From contig SXIE01000306.1 in assembly GCA_005772945.1 (NCBI GenBank), forward strand, positions 1 to 16,304: a stretch of DNA of 16,304 nt. Direction: 5' to 3'. The position numbers were made by a program, and so were the translations under genes. Origin of the DNA: Pseudomonadota bacterium. GTDB taxonomy: Bacteria; Myxococcota; UBA9042; PHBI01. The number at the start of each line of letters is the position of its first letter. The first letter of the stretch is position 1. The notes beneath the pieces were generated by a model, which was not told the DNA's origin, ran no database searches, and saw only the letters and a program-made list of their open reading frames with translations. This document shows, piece after piece, positions 1 through 6,031 of the stretch.

Positions 1-201
1 ACTCGAACTCGAACTCGAACTCGAACTCGAACTCGAACTCGAACTCGAACTCGAACTCGAACTCGAACTCGAACTCGAACTCGCTCTCGAACTCGAACTC
101 GAACTCGAACTCGAACTCGAACTCGAACTCGAACTCGAACTCGAACTCGAACTCGGGCTCGGACTCGGGCTCGGTCTCGGTCTCGAACTCGGTCTCGCCC
201 T
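1..201. repeat. Hexanucleotide tandem array (ACTCGA)n, about 33 units, running off the left edge
   Basis: Positions 1-156 are 26 tandem copies of ACTCGA, broken only by an AA-to-CT change at 84-85. Positions 157-201 continue the 6-bp period as degenerate units (GGCTCG, GACTCG, GTCTCG, AACTCG, CCCTCG). Read on the minus strand, every unit is GAG followed by NYC, giving an alternating Glu-X peptide: Glu-Phe in the perfect part, Glu-Thr/Pro/Ser in the degenerate part. The plus strand gives Leu-Glu in the matching frame, ending at a TGA at 296-298. The array may lie in a minus-strand gene continuing off the left edge, or may be non-coding. The perfect core with a decayed right flank suggests recent slippage expansion. 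Confidence 0.95.
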
Positions 202-313
202 CGCACGCGACGTCGGGCGCGAACACCCGAATTCTGCTATCCCCGGAATGCCCGCCGACGCCCACGCGTCCGGGCGCGACGCGCGCGCGGCCGCCTGACG
301 GCGAGGGGGTTCG

Positions 314-1459
314 ATGTTCCTCACCTGGCTCTGGGTCTCTTTCGGCGTGTCCTTCGCGGCCCGGGACGTCGGTCGCGAGGTGGCCGGCCCCCCATGGCTC
401 ATGGTGGACGCGCACCTGATCGTCCTGGCCGACGGCGTCGATCCGCGCTGGATCGACCCGGCCGCGCCGGCGCACGTCGAGGAGCGGATGGACGGACAGC
501 AACGCCCCGTCGGCGTGTACCGACCGGTGCGCCCCGAGGCCCTGCCCGCCACCGCCCGCGGCCTGGTTGGCAGCGTCGTCGTCCTGACCGGGACCGACCT
601 GAACCGCGAGCACGTGGAGGGCAAGGAAGCCCTCGCGTGCAGGGCGCTCATCACCGCTCTCTGGGCGGCCTCCATCGCGCCCGAGGAGGATGACGAGGGC
701 ATGACCTTCTTCGAGGCGGCCGATGCCTTTGGGCACGTGGCGCCAGGTCCCGGTTGGGCCGAGGGGCACCCGATGCTTGTCGCCGAGGTCACGCCGCTCA
801 CGTATGCCTCCTGCCCGCGCGAGGCGCTCGTGGCGGCGCCTGACGATGGGAGCGGGACAATCGCCAGTCGGCTCGTCGCGTCGTGGCCCCCACCCAAGGC
901 CCGCGCGGCCGCTCTGAAGGCGGTGCGGGAGACCGCCCTCTGGCGTGAGCAGCAGGAGGCGTACGCGGCATCGCTTGCAGCATGGCGCAAGGATGTTCGC
1001 ACCCGAAGACGCGAAGACCCGCAGCTCGATCTCTCCGGCGAATACGGCACGCGCGCGCCGAAGCACTGGGACGCCCCCTCGCCGCAGTTGGGCGTCGACT
1101 CGGACCCGACCGTCAAGGCGCTGCTCGACACTACGGGCGCGACGCACCTCCTCGAGGTCACCCTCGGCAACCAGGTCTCGTGCGCGGCGCCGCCGATGTG
1201 GTTCCTGCTCGATCGGGCCTATCGCGTCCTCGATGCGGGGCTCGTGCACGGCGCGCGTGCGGTCCTCGACTGGGACGGCGACGGCGCGTGGGACCTGGTC
1301 GAATACGGTTGGTCGTCCGGAGCGGTGACCCGGCTCGGGCACGCCGCCCGCCCGCTGCAGAGCTTCGCCGTCAAGGCGCTCGCGCTCTACTGTCCGTTCG
1401 AGGCCGTGCCGCCGCCGGGCTTCGAGGAGGAGGAGCAGGCGGACGCCGCCGCTCCCTAA
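314..1459 (+). CDS. Hypothetical exported protein with a DxDxDGxxD calcium-type loop
   Basis: This 381-residue protein is not a family I recognise. The start is supported by a GAGGGGG ribosome-binding site at 303-309. Residues 1-15 are hydrophobic and aromatic and end Ser-Phe-Ala, compatible with a signal peptide, although a positively charged N-region is missing. The body has no recognisable enzyme motif. Near the C-terminus, residues 319-328 read DWDGDGAWDL. Asp319, Asp321, Asp323 and Asp327 have the spacing of a calcium loop as found in FG-GAP/VCBS and dockerin-like repeats. Only one copy is present, so it is not a propeller built from such repeats. The tail ends in an acidic run (EEEEQAD). 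The codon pattern is typical of the window, so the reading frame is probably real. The stop overlaps that of the convergent membrane-protein gene. Confidence 0.75.
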   Translation: MFLTWLWVSFGVSFAARDVGREVAGPPWLMVDAHLIVLADGVDPRWIDPAAPAHVEERMDGQQRPVGVYRPVRPEALPATARGLVGSVVVLTGTDLNREHVEGKEALACRALITALWAASIAPEEDDEGMTFFEAADAFGHVAPGPGWAEGHPMLVAEVTPLTYASCPREALVAAPDDGSGTIASRLVASWPPPKARAAALKAVRETALWREQQEAYAASLAAWRKDVRTRRREDPQLDLSGEYGTRAPKHWDAPSPQLGVDSDPTVKALLDTTGATHLLEVTLGNQVSCAAPPMWFLLDRAYRVLDAGLVHGARAVLDWDGDGAWDLVEYGWSSGAVTRLGHAARPLQSFAVKALALYCPFEAVPPPGFEEEEQADAAAP

Positions 1460-2073
1460 TCGCGCACGTCCGAATACAGGTCGCGCGCGGGCGAACCGCC
1501 CGACCCTCCCATCACGTGAAGGGTCGCGGTTCCGATCACCGGCAGCAGACAGGCCGCCACCACGACCGGCCAGGTCGGGTGTCGACGGACGCGCGCGAAC
1601 AGGTAGCCGACCCAGAACCAACCGAGCTGGAGGGCACCGGCGATGGCCGCGAGGTACATCGAGAGATAGACCGCGTCCCAGCCGCCGCGCCCGAGCCCGA
1701 GCGCCGCGACGAAACCGACCGAGGCGCCCCAGAGGCCGCCGAGCAGCGGCGCGGCCAAGGCGACCACCCAGAGTGGGACCTTGCGCGCGTCGGCGCGGCT
1801 CGCGCCCGTCAGATACGCGAAGAGCAAGCCCAGCACGAAGCCGCCGACGATCCCGCCGGCCGCGGCAAAGACGAGGTAGCGCGCGCCGAGGAACTCGCCG
1901 GCCATGATGAACGGCGTGAGAAAGGACGAGACGCCGCCGACGATCGCGAAATCGCGCGCCCAGGCGAGCGCCTGGCCGTCACCGGTGCGCGCGGGGTCGT
2001 GCGCTCGGGGCGGTGTCTCGGGTCGAGGGTCGGGGGTGGTGGTCGTGGTCGTGGTCGTCGCGATGTCGGACAT
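1456..2073 (-). CDS. Hypothetical integral membrane protein, about five helices, with a poly-Thr N-terminus
   Basis: The protein has 205 residues, starting from the ATG at 2073-2071. A perfect AGGAGG (2084-2079) lies 5 nt upstream. The open frame continues further upstream, but that part reads through the hexamer repeat and is not protein-like. The N-terminus is soluble and low-complexity: eight threonines at residues 6-13, then a Pro/Arg/Asp-rich stretch to about residue 40. Five hydrophobic segments follow at about 41-63, 67-89, 100-127, 136-160 and 167-188, rich in Gly and Ala. I see no catalytic or transport signature and cannot name a family. There is no signal peptide, so inner-membrane location is inferred from the helices. 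The TAG stop (1458-1456) overlaps the TAA stop of the convergent gene. Confidence 0.8.
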   Translation of the reverse strand: MSDIATTTTTTTTPDPRPETPPRAHDPARTGDGQALAWARDFAIVGGVSSFLTPFIMAGEFLGARYLVFAAAGGIVGGFVLGLLFAYLTGASRADARKVPLWVVALAAPLLGGLWGASVGFVAALGLGRGGWDAVYLSMYLAAIAGALQLGWFWVGYLFARVRRHPTWPVVVAACLLPVIGTATLHVMGGSGGSPARDLYSDVRD

Positions 2074-2191
2074 GGGAACCTCCTGGTGAGACCCATCTAA
2101 CGCGCTTGGCAGCCCGGCGATCGGCCGAGATGCGTGAGCGGTCGAGACCCGCGGGTGAACGGTCGCGAACCAGGTCCGAGCGGTCGGAGGG

Positions 2192-2249
2192 CCTCGGACT
2201 CGGACTCGAACTCGGGCTCGGACTCGAACTCGAACTCGGGCTCGGACTT
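2192..2249. repeat. Second GAG-NYC hexamer array, about 10 units, apparently non-coding
   Basis: Ten degenerate 6-bp units (CTCGGA, CTCGAA, CTCGGG) run without interruption of the period. On the minus strand each unit is GAG followed by TCC, TTC or CCC, so the conceptual peptide alternates Glu with Ser, Phe or Pro. This is the grammar of the array at the left edge and of the coding linker at 5669-5752, in the same orientation. Here it lies about 120 bp upstream of a gene start, in a frame without a usable start codon. It may be a relic of a lipoprotein linker or an independent slippage product. Confidence 0.85.
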
Positions 2250-2304
2250 GCGCCCAGTAGGGTCCCGCAAGGCCGCGTTCCTGTGCGCCGTATCGCCGTA
2301 ACTG

Positions 2305-2346
2305 TAACGCGTTATGAAATTGATTTCGTCGAAGTGGAACGCGTTC
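2305..2346. promoter_or_regulatory. Paired 10-bp palindromes sharing an AACGCGTT core (possible operator)
   Basis: TAACGCGTTA at 2305-2314 and GAACGCGTTC at 2337-2346 are each perfect palindromes. They share the 8-bp core AACGCGTT and are spaced 32 bp centre to centre, close to three helical turns. They sit in a locally AT-rich patch, about 230-270 bp upstream of the membrane-protein gene on the minus strand. Equal-phase twin palindromes are the usual look of a cooperative repressor or activator site, but no regulator gene is in the window, so the function is inference. Confidence 0.35.
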
Positions 2347-2524
2347 TAGTTGGAGCAACGCCGAAGCAGCACGGCGACGCAAACGAGCCCCCGCTCAGGG
2401 CGGTCCCGGATGCGTTCGCCGCGAACCCAACCTCGTGCAACCAGGACTGTCACCATGCGTTCAGTTGACGCTGCCGACGCAGGTCACGTGCTACGATCCT
2501 GACTGACCGTGAGGCCGCGAGGCT

Positions 2525-2562
2525 CGAGCGCATCGCTCGGGGCACCGCGCCTGCCGCGGTGC
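2525..2562 (-). terminator. Two adjacent hairpins just after the propeller-lipoprotein stop codon
   Basis: On the minus transcript the first hairpin has an 8-bp perfect stem, GCACCGCG/CGCGGTGC (2562-2555 with 2549-2542), and a 5-nt loop. It begins 11 nt after the TGA. It is followed within 2 nt by a 6-bp stem, CGAGCG/CGCTCG (2539-2534 with 2530-2525), with a 3-nt loop. There is no U-tract, so this is either a GC-rich terminator typical of high-GC genomes or an mRNA 3'-end stabiliser. Confidence 0.45.
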
Positions 2563-2572
2563 TCCCTCGGGC

Positions 2573-4762
2573 TCAGGGGCGTCGCGTCGCAATGACACCT
2601 TGCCAACCGGCGACGATGACCTCGCCGTCGCCGAGGATCCCGAACCCACCCGCCTCGATACTCCCGACGTCGATCGGATCCCAGCCGGCCGCGCCACGCC
2701 GGAAGACGGCTGGGTCGTAGGGCATCGCGAGCGGCGACCCGAGAGCCCAGAGGGTGCCGTCCGGAGCGGCCGACAGAGCCCGGGCGCGGTCGAACATCGC
2801 CAGCGGTTCGATCCGCCAGCTGGGCGCCTCGGCGCTGCCCTCGAGGAACGCGATCCCCTTCTTCCCATCGAGTATGACGAGCTTGGACATGCTCGTGCCC
2901 GCGATCCCGACCGGCTCGGTGAAGTCCTTTGGACGCGGCAGCTCCCGAAGAGTCCCGTCGGACGCGATGACCACGAAAGGCCCAAAGGCATAGGTCGTCA
3001 GCACGATCTCGCCGCCGTCGGTCGCATGGATCTTCGCCCAGTGCGGGGTCGAAGGCAGCCCGTCCCAGATGGGGTGTGGGACGTCCACGGTGGCCCAGGC
3101 ATATCCATCGAAGTGGAGAAGCTCGTCCGAGCGACGTTGGACCTGCACGCCGCCCACGGTCTTGACGATGTTCCCAACGATCCAGATGTTGTCCGGGGCG
3201 GTCGCGGAGATCTCGTAGTGGTGGCCCGCGCGCGTGCCTCCGGCCGTGTAGTAGGTCATGGCCGGCAGCCCCGAATCGGGCGTCCACTCAGTCCCCTCGA
3301 AGTGCCAGACCTCCTGCGCCCCCAACGCCACAGCGCGGTTCCCGTCGAAAGCGACGATGCCACGGACCTCGTCTTCGATCGGAAAGGCCTCCCAGGTCTC
3401 ACCGCTTCGGCGCAGCGTCATCTGGTCACCGCCGACCCAGGCCGTGGGGGTGACCGCGCCGATCTCGATCGCGTTGGTGGCCACCGGCGGCGTCGCTCCA
3501 ACGCGGCTGAGAGACGCGCGCGTGGTGGTGGCGTAGTGGGTGTACGTCTGTCCGTCGTAGTGAAAAAGGGTGGAGGTTCCAGCGCCCCAGAGATCGGTTG
3601 TGCTTGTGCCGCCAAGTGCCGAAATGTCGGTGGGGTAGCCGGAGTCTTGGAGCGGCTCGGGAAACTCCGGATCGATGCGCTCGTAGGTCTCGCCGTCGAA
3701 GTGGCCCAGGCCCGAGTCGTGCCCGTATTCGTGGCCCGAGAGGAACAGGTCGTGGCAGTCCGGCGCCCAGCCCACGCTGCTGTCCGCCATACACGCCATG
3801 AACGTGAACGTGGTGCCTTCGAGCTCGTAGGCACATCCGTCGATCGTCACGAAGACCCGCTCGCTGCAACCCCAGAGGTACGTCGGGCTGTCGGTCGCCG
3901 GGATGGCGGTCGGCTGGCCGGAGCCCTTCCAGGTGAGGACGGCGTGATCGCTTCCGATATAGAGCGTGCCATCCGGGCGACCATGGAGCGCGGTGACGCC
4001 GCCGGGGACCGAGAGGACGCTATGAAGTGCCGCGGCGGTGACTTCGTAGATCCGGTCGGAGCCCTCGAAGTCCGTCGCGCTCACGTAGGTGCGGGTGCCG
4101 GCGCGCGTCGCGTGCGTGAAGTACGTCTCCGATTCTGCAGGCGCAGCGATCGAGGTCCAGGTGCCGTGCGCGAGATCGATGCGCATCGCCGTTCCGTATT
4201 GCGAGGTCGCCACGAGGTTGCGGCCGTCAGCCGCCACCTCGCCGATGTAGGGCATGCGACCATCGGCAAGGCCGGTGAACGCGCGCCCGTCGAAGTGCAG
4301 GATCGTGTTCCCGAGGAAGAAGACATCGTTGGAGGCGAACGCGACGATGGCGGTCAGGGAGAAGAAGGCCGGGACCGGGTTTGTCGCGCAGAAGCCGTCG
4401 CGGGTGCAGGGCGGACCCGACGGAAACGGAGAGACGCTCGTCACGACGTCGTTCACCGTCTCGGTCTCGGCGCCGGTGTCGCCTAAGATGTTGGTGTCGT
4501 TCGCGGTGGTGTCGGTGTCGTCCACCGTCTCGGTGACAGTGTCGTCCAGGGTCGCGTGAACGGCGTCGCTGTCGCCCGTGGTCGCGCTGTCGTCGAGCGT
4601 CGTTGCGGGGCCGGTGTCGTTCGTGGTGGCCGTGTCCTCGGCCGTGTCCTCGCCGCCGGCGGTCTCGCGCACGTCGGGGTCGGTCCTGGTGATGTCATCG
4701 CCACATCCGGCGACCAAGCCTGCGCCAACCAGCCACGAAGCGATGAACCTCTTGTGCGCCAT
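2573..4762 (-). CDS. Large lipoprotein with a Thr/Asp linker and propeller-like HFDG repeats
   Basis: The protein has 729 residues from the ATG at 4762-4760. AGGAGG (4773-4768) is 5 nt upstream, and this start gives a proper lipoprotein signal (Lys-Arg, hydrophobic core, lipobox Leu-Val-Ala-Gly-Cys20); an ATG 12 codons earlier does not. Residues 21-110 are a Thr/Asp/Glu-rich spacer of TTxDT type. From about residue 135 the chain carries dispersed motifs of the form [LIG]-x-H-[FY]-[DE]-G-x-x-[YFW]: ILHFDGRAF, GHFDGETY, LFHYDGQTY, VWHFEGTEW and LLHFDGYAW. Several are preceded by a small-residue/Asn-Asp-x-(Phe/Trp/Ile) segment. This is the pattern of myxobacterial proteins predicted to fold as beta-propellers, and no hydrolase residues are evident. 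It is probably anchored in the outer membrane and faces outward. It ends at two hairpins and may be co-transcribed with the upstream lipoprotein. Confidence 0.85.
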   Translation of the reverse strand: MAHKRFIASWLVGAGLVAGCGDDITRTDPDVRETAGGEDTAEDTATTNDTGPATTLDDSATTGDSDAVHATLDDTVTETVDDTDTTANDTNILGDTGAETETVNDVVTSVSPFPSGPPCTRDGFCATNPVPAFFSLTAIVAFASNDVFFLGNTILHFDGRAFTGLADGRMPYIGEVAADGRNLVATSQYGTAMRIDLAHGTWTSIAAPAESETYFTHATRAGTRTYVSATDFEGSDRIYEVTAAALHSVLSVPGGVTALHGRPDGTLYIGSDHAVLTWKGSGQPTAIPATDSPTYLWGCSERVFVTIDGCAYELEGTTFTFMACMADSSVGWAPDCHDLFLSGHEYGHDSGLGHFDGETYERIDPEFPEPLQDSGYPTDISALGGTSTTDLWGAGTSTLFHYDGQTYTHYATTTRASLSRVGATPPVATNAIEIGAVTPTAWVGGDQMTLRRSGETWEAFPIEDEVRGIVAFDGNRAVALGAQEVWHFEGTEWTPDSGLPAMTYYTAGGTRAGHHYEISATAPDNIWIVGNIVKTVGGVQVQRRSDELLHFDGYAWATVDVPHPIWDGLPSTPHWAKIHATDGGEIVLTTYAFGPFVVIASDGTLRELPRPKDFTEPVGIAGTSMSKLVILDGKKGIAFLEGSAEAPSWRIEPLAMFDRARALSAAPDGTLWALGSPLAMPYDPAVFRRGAAGWDPIDVGSIEAGGFGILGDGEVIVAGWQGVIATRRP

Positions 4763-4856
4763 TGCGACCTCCTCCCGTTCGGGCGGCCTTTGTCGCAATA
4801 CTGTCGATATTATTCAATCGCGGTGCAAGACACTTCGTGGCGGCCGTCGGTGGCCG
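4763..4856 (-). promoter_or_regulatory. AT-rich spacer upstream of the propeller lipoprotein, possible promoter
   Basis: The 94 bp between the two minus-strand lipoprotein genes contain an AT-rich island at about 4797-4819, unusual in this window. On the minus strand it offers TAATAT (4812-4807) as a -10-like hexamer about 45 nt upstream of the start. No good -35 sits at the usual distance: TTGCAC is present but too close to TAATAT. Both independent transcription and read-through from the upstream gene remain possible. Confidence 0.3.
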
Positions 4857-5852
4857 TCAGTGCATGGGGTAGATGAACGTCAGGAGAAAGCTGGCTTGGC
4901 TCTCGGCGATGAGGTCGAGGACGAAGCCGCCGGCGTTGACGGTCGTCTTTTCGTAGCGCGTCAGAAACGACTGCGGGCACTTGCCGCAGGTGAAGACGTC
5001 GCGGTTGGCGTAGGCGGCGCGCAGGCGCTCGGGGATCGTGAAGCTACCGCTGTCGGCGACATCGCACTCGATGATGCCGGGGTAGGCGCGGCCGTGCTGG
5101 GCGCGGTCTTGCTGAAGGCGAATGCGCACGCGCGTGGTCGTGAGGGCGCCGACCGCAGGCGTCGTCCAGGTCAGCGTCAGGGGCGCGGCGCCGTCGAGAT
5201 CGAGGCTGTCGTAGTTCGTGAGCGCGATCGCCTCGGGTTGGACGACCGTGCCCTCGAAGGCCGGAACCGTGTCGCCCGCGGCGGCGACCGAGACGGGCGC
5301 GCCCGCGGTGAAGGTGGAGCGGTCAGCGGCCCAACTGTAGCCGCCGGGCGCGTAGGGGAGCGTGATCGGCGGGACGGCGGACTGCGGGTGCCCGATCGTG
5401 AGCGTGCCGGCCGACGCGTCGACGGGCCAGGGTGTGCAGACGTCGGGCGCGGTGCAGAGGCCGTCGGAGCAGCCGTCGGCACAGAAGGGGTTCGACCCGG
5501 CGAGGAGGCGGCAGTCCCCGTCGCGGTCGACCTCGGTGTAGAGGCTGGGAGGCGTGTCCATGTAGAGGATGCCGCCGGCGCCGACGTGCCAGACCGAGCC
5601 GTCGCTCGCGTAGGAGGTCGTGAGGCGGAGTGTCATCGGGCGGACGGCGAAGGGATCCGGGGGCGGCGTCTCGGTCTCGGATTCGACCTCGACCTCGGTC
5701 TCGGACTCGGTCTCGGACTCGGTCTCGGTCTCGACCTCGGACTCGGTCTCGATGTTGACAGTGTCAACATCCGTGTCGCCCCCGCAGCCCCCGACCCCCA
5801 TGGCCGCCCAAACCCCTATCCAACGCACCCGTCGCAATCCCTCGGTTCGCAT
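4857..5852 (-). CDS. Lipoprotein with a (Glu-X)14 linker and a Cys-rich segment
   Basis: The protein has 331 residues. The ATG at 5852-5850 is preceded by GGAGG (5861-5857) at 4-nt spacing. The N-terminus has three to four arginines, a short hydrophobic core and a lipobox-like Gly-Val-Gly-Gly-Cys23. Residues 35-62 are fourteen Glu-X pairs (X = Thr, Ser or Val) encoded by a GAG-NYC hexamer array, then Pro-Pro-Pro. The globular part starts near residue 70. It has an acidic DRDGDC loop at 109-114 reminiscent of a calcium site. A cysteine cluster follows (Cys114, 124, 128, 133 and 139), which suggests disulfides and an extracytoplasmic fold. The rest is beta-rich by appearance (alternating Thr/Val, Gly turns), with one more Cys pair (CGKC) near residue 290. 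I recognise no named family. Confidence 0.85.
   Translation of the reverse strand: MRTEGLRRVRWIGVWAAMGVGGCGGDTDVDTVNIETESEVETETESETESETEVEVESETETPPPDPFAVRPMTLRLTTSYASDGSVWHVGAGGILYMDTPPSLYTEVDRDGDCRLLAGSNPFCADGCSDGLCTAPDVCTPWPVDASAGTLTIGHPQSAVPPITLPYAPGGYSWAADRSTFTAGAPVSVAAAGDTVPAFEGTVVQPEAIALTNYDSLDLDGAAPLTLTWTTPAVGALTTTRVRIRLQQDRAQHGRAYPGIIECDVADSGSFTIPERLRAAYANRDVFTCGKCPQSFLTRYEKTTVNAGGFVLDLIAESQASFLLTFIYPMH
5669..5752. repeat. Coding GAG-NYC hexamer array (lipoprotein linker)
   Basis: Fourteen 6-bp units encode the Glu-Thr/Ser/Val linker of the minus-strand lipoprotein. Each unit is GAG followed by ACC, TCC, GTC or one-off variants. The period and orientation match the two other arrays in the window, but the second codon is mostly ACC or TCC here and TTC in the left-edge array. 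Confidence 0.9.
5752..5770. repeat. Perfect 19-bp inverted repeat inside the lipoprotein 5' coding region
   Basis: ATGTTGACAGTGTCAACAT has two 9-bp arms around a single central G. It lies 82 bp into the minus-strand lipoprotein gene, encoding Asp-Val-Asp-Thr-Val-Asn-Ile between the lipobox cysteine and the Glu-X linker. It is AT-rich relative to its surroundings and could be an intragenic operator. Part of the symmetry follows from Asp-Thr-Val codons: a GACAGTGTC core also occurs at 4535-4543 in the linker of the neighbouring gene. Confidence 0.5.
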
Positions 5853-5869
5853 GGCGCCTCCGCGGCGAG

Positions 5870-5898
5870 ACCCTAGCGCGCGTCGTCACCCGAGTCGA
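5870..5898 (-). promoter_or_regulatory. Candidate sigma70-type promoter for the (Glu-X)14 lipoprotein
   Basis: On the minus strand TCGACT (5898-5893) and TAGGGT (5875-5870) are separated by exactly 17 bp. This places a start about 11 nt before the ATG, just ahead of the GGAGG site. The match to consensus is moderate, so this is a suggestion only. Confidence 0.3.
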
Positions 5899-5957
5899 CC
5901 CGCGAATCCGCTGCACGCGCCCCACACACACCCTTACACGAAGGCCACCCTCGGTGA

Positions 5958-5986
5958 CTGACACCGCGTCGGCCGTTCCCTACCGT
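5958..5986 (+). promoter_or_regulatory. Candidate sigma70-type promoter for the 13-repeat lectin-fusion gene
   Basis: CTGACA (5958-5963) and TACCGT (5981-5986) are separated by 17 bp, predicting a start near 5993 and a leader of about 39 nt to the ATG at 6032. An upstream in-frame ATG at 5954 would lie within or before this promoter, which argues for the downstream start. Confidence 0.4.
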
Positions 5987-6031
5987 TGCGCCGCCTTCTG
6001 GCAAGTCCTCTTCCACGTCAAAGGTGGCTCC

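Larger units (their letters stand above)
2074..2572. other. Intergenic region between the membrane-protein gene and a lipoprotein gene
   Basis: No convincing gene lies in this 499-bp stretch. It holds a Glu-X hexamer array (2192-2249), an unusually AT-rich patch with two related palindromes (2291-2350), a CACGTG palindrome (2485-2490) and two hairpins at the end of the downstream lipoprotein gene (2525-2562). The minus frame containing the Glu-X array is open for 82 codons between stops at 2346-2348 and 2097-2099, but it has no ATG or GTG start and no ribosome-binding site. The sequence TTAGAT on the minus strand (2100-2095) could be a -10 element for the membrane-protein gene, but no matching -35 is visible. 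Confidence 0.6.

Noticed and set aside
1..201. CRISPR-like array
   Set aside because: The unit is 6 bp with no spacers; it is a simple tandem repeat.
2465..2497. TTGACG...TACGAT as a plus-strand promoter
   Set aside because: The spacer is 21 bp and no plus-strand gene lies downstream, so it is not supported.
2600..4486. 628-codon plus-strand open frame
   Set aside because: Antisense to the propeller lipoprotein, with an Arg/Gly/Val-rich composition and no domain or ribosome-binding site.
5954..6031. 26-codon N-terminal extension of the lectin-fusion gene
   Set aside because: It overlaps the likely promoter and would bury the signal peptide. The ATG at 6032 has a ribosome-binding site and a proper signal sequence.
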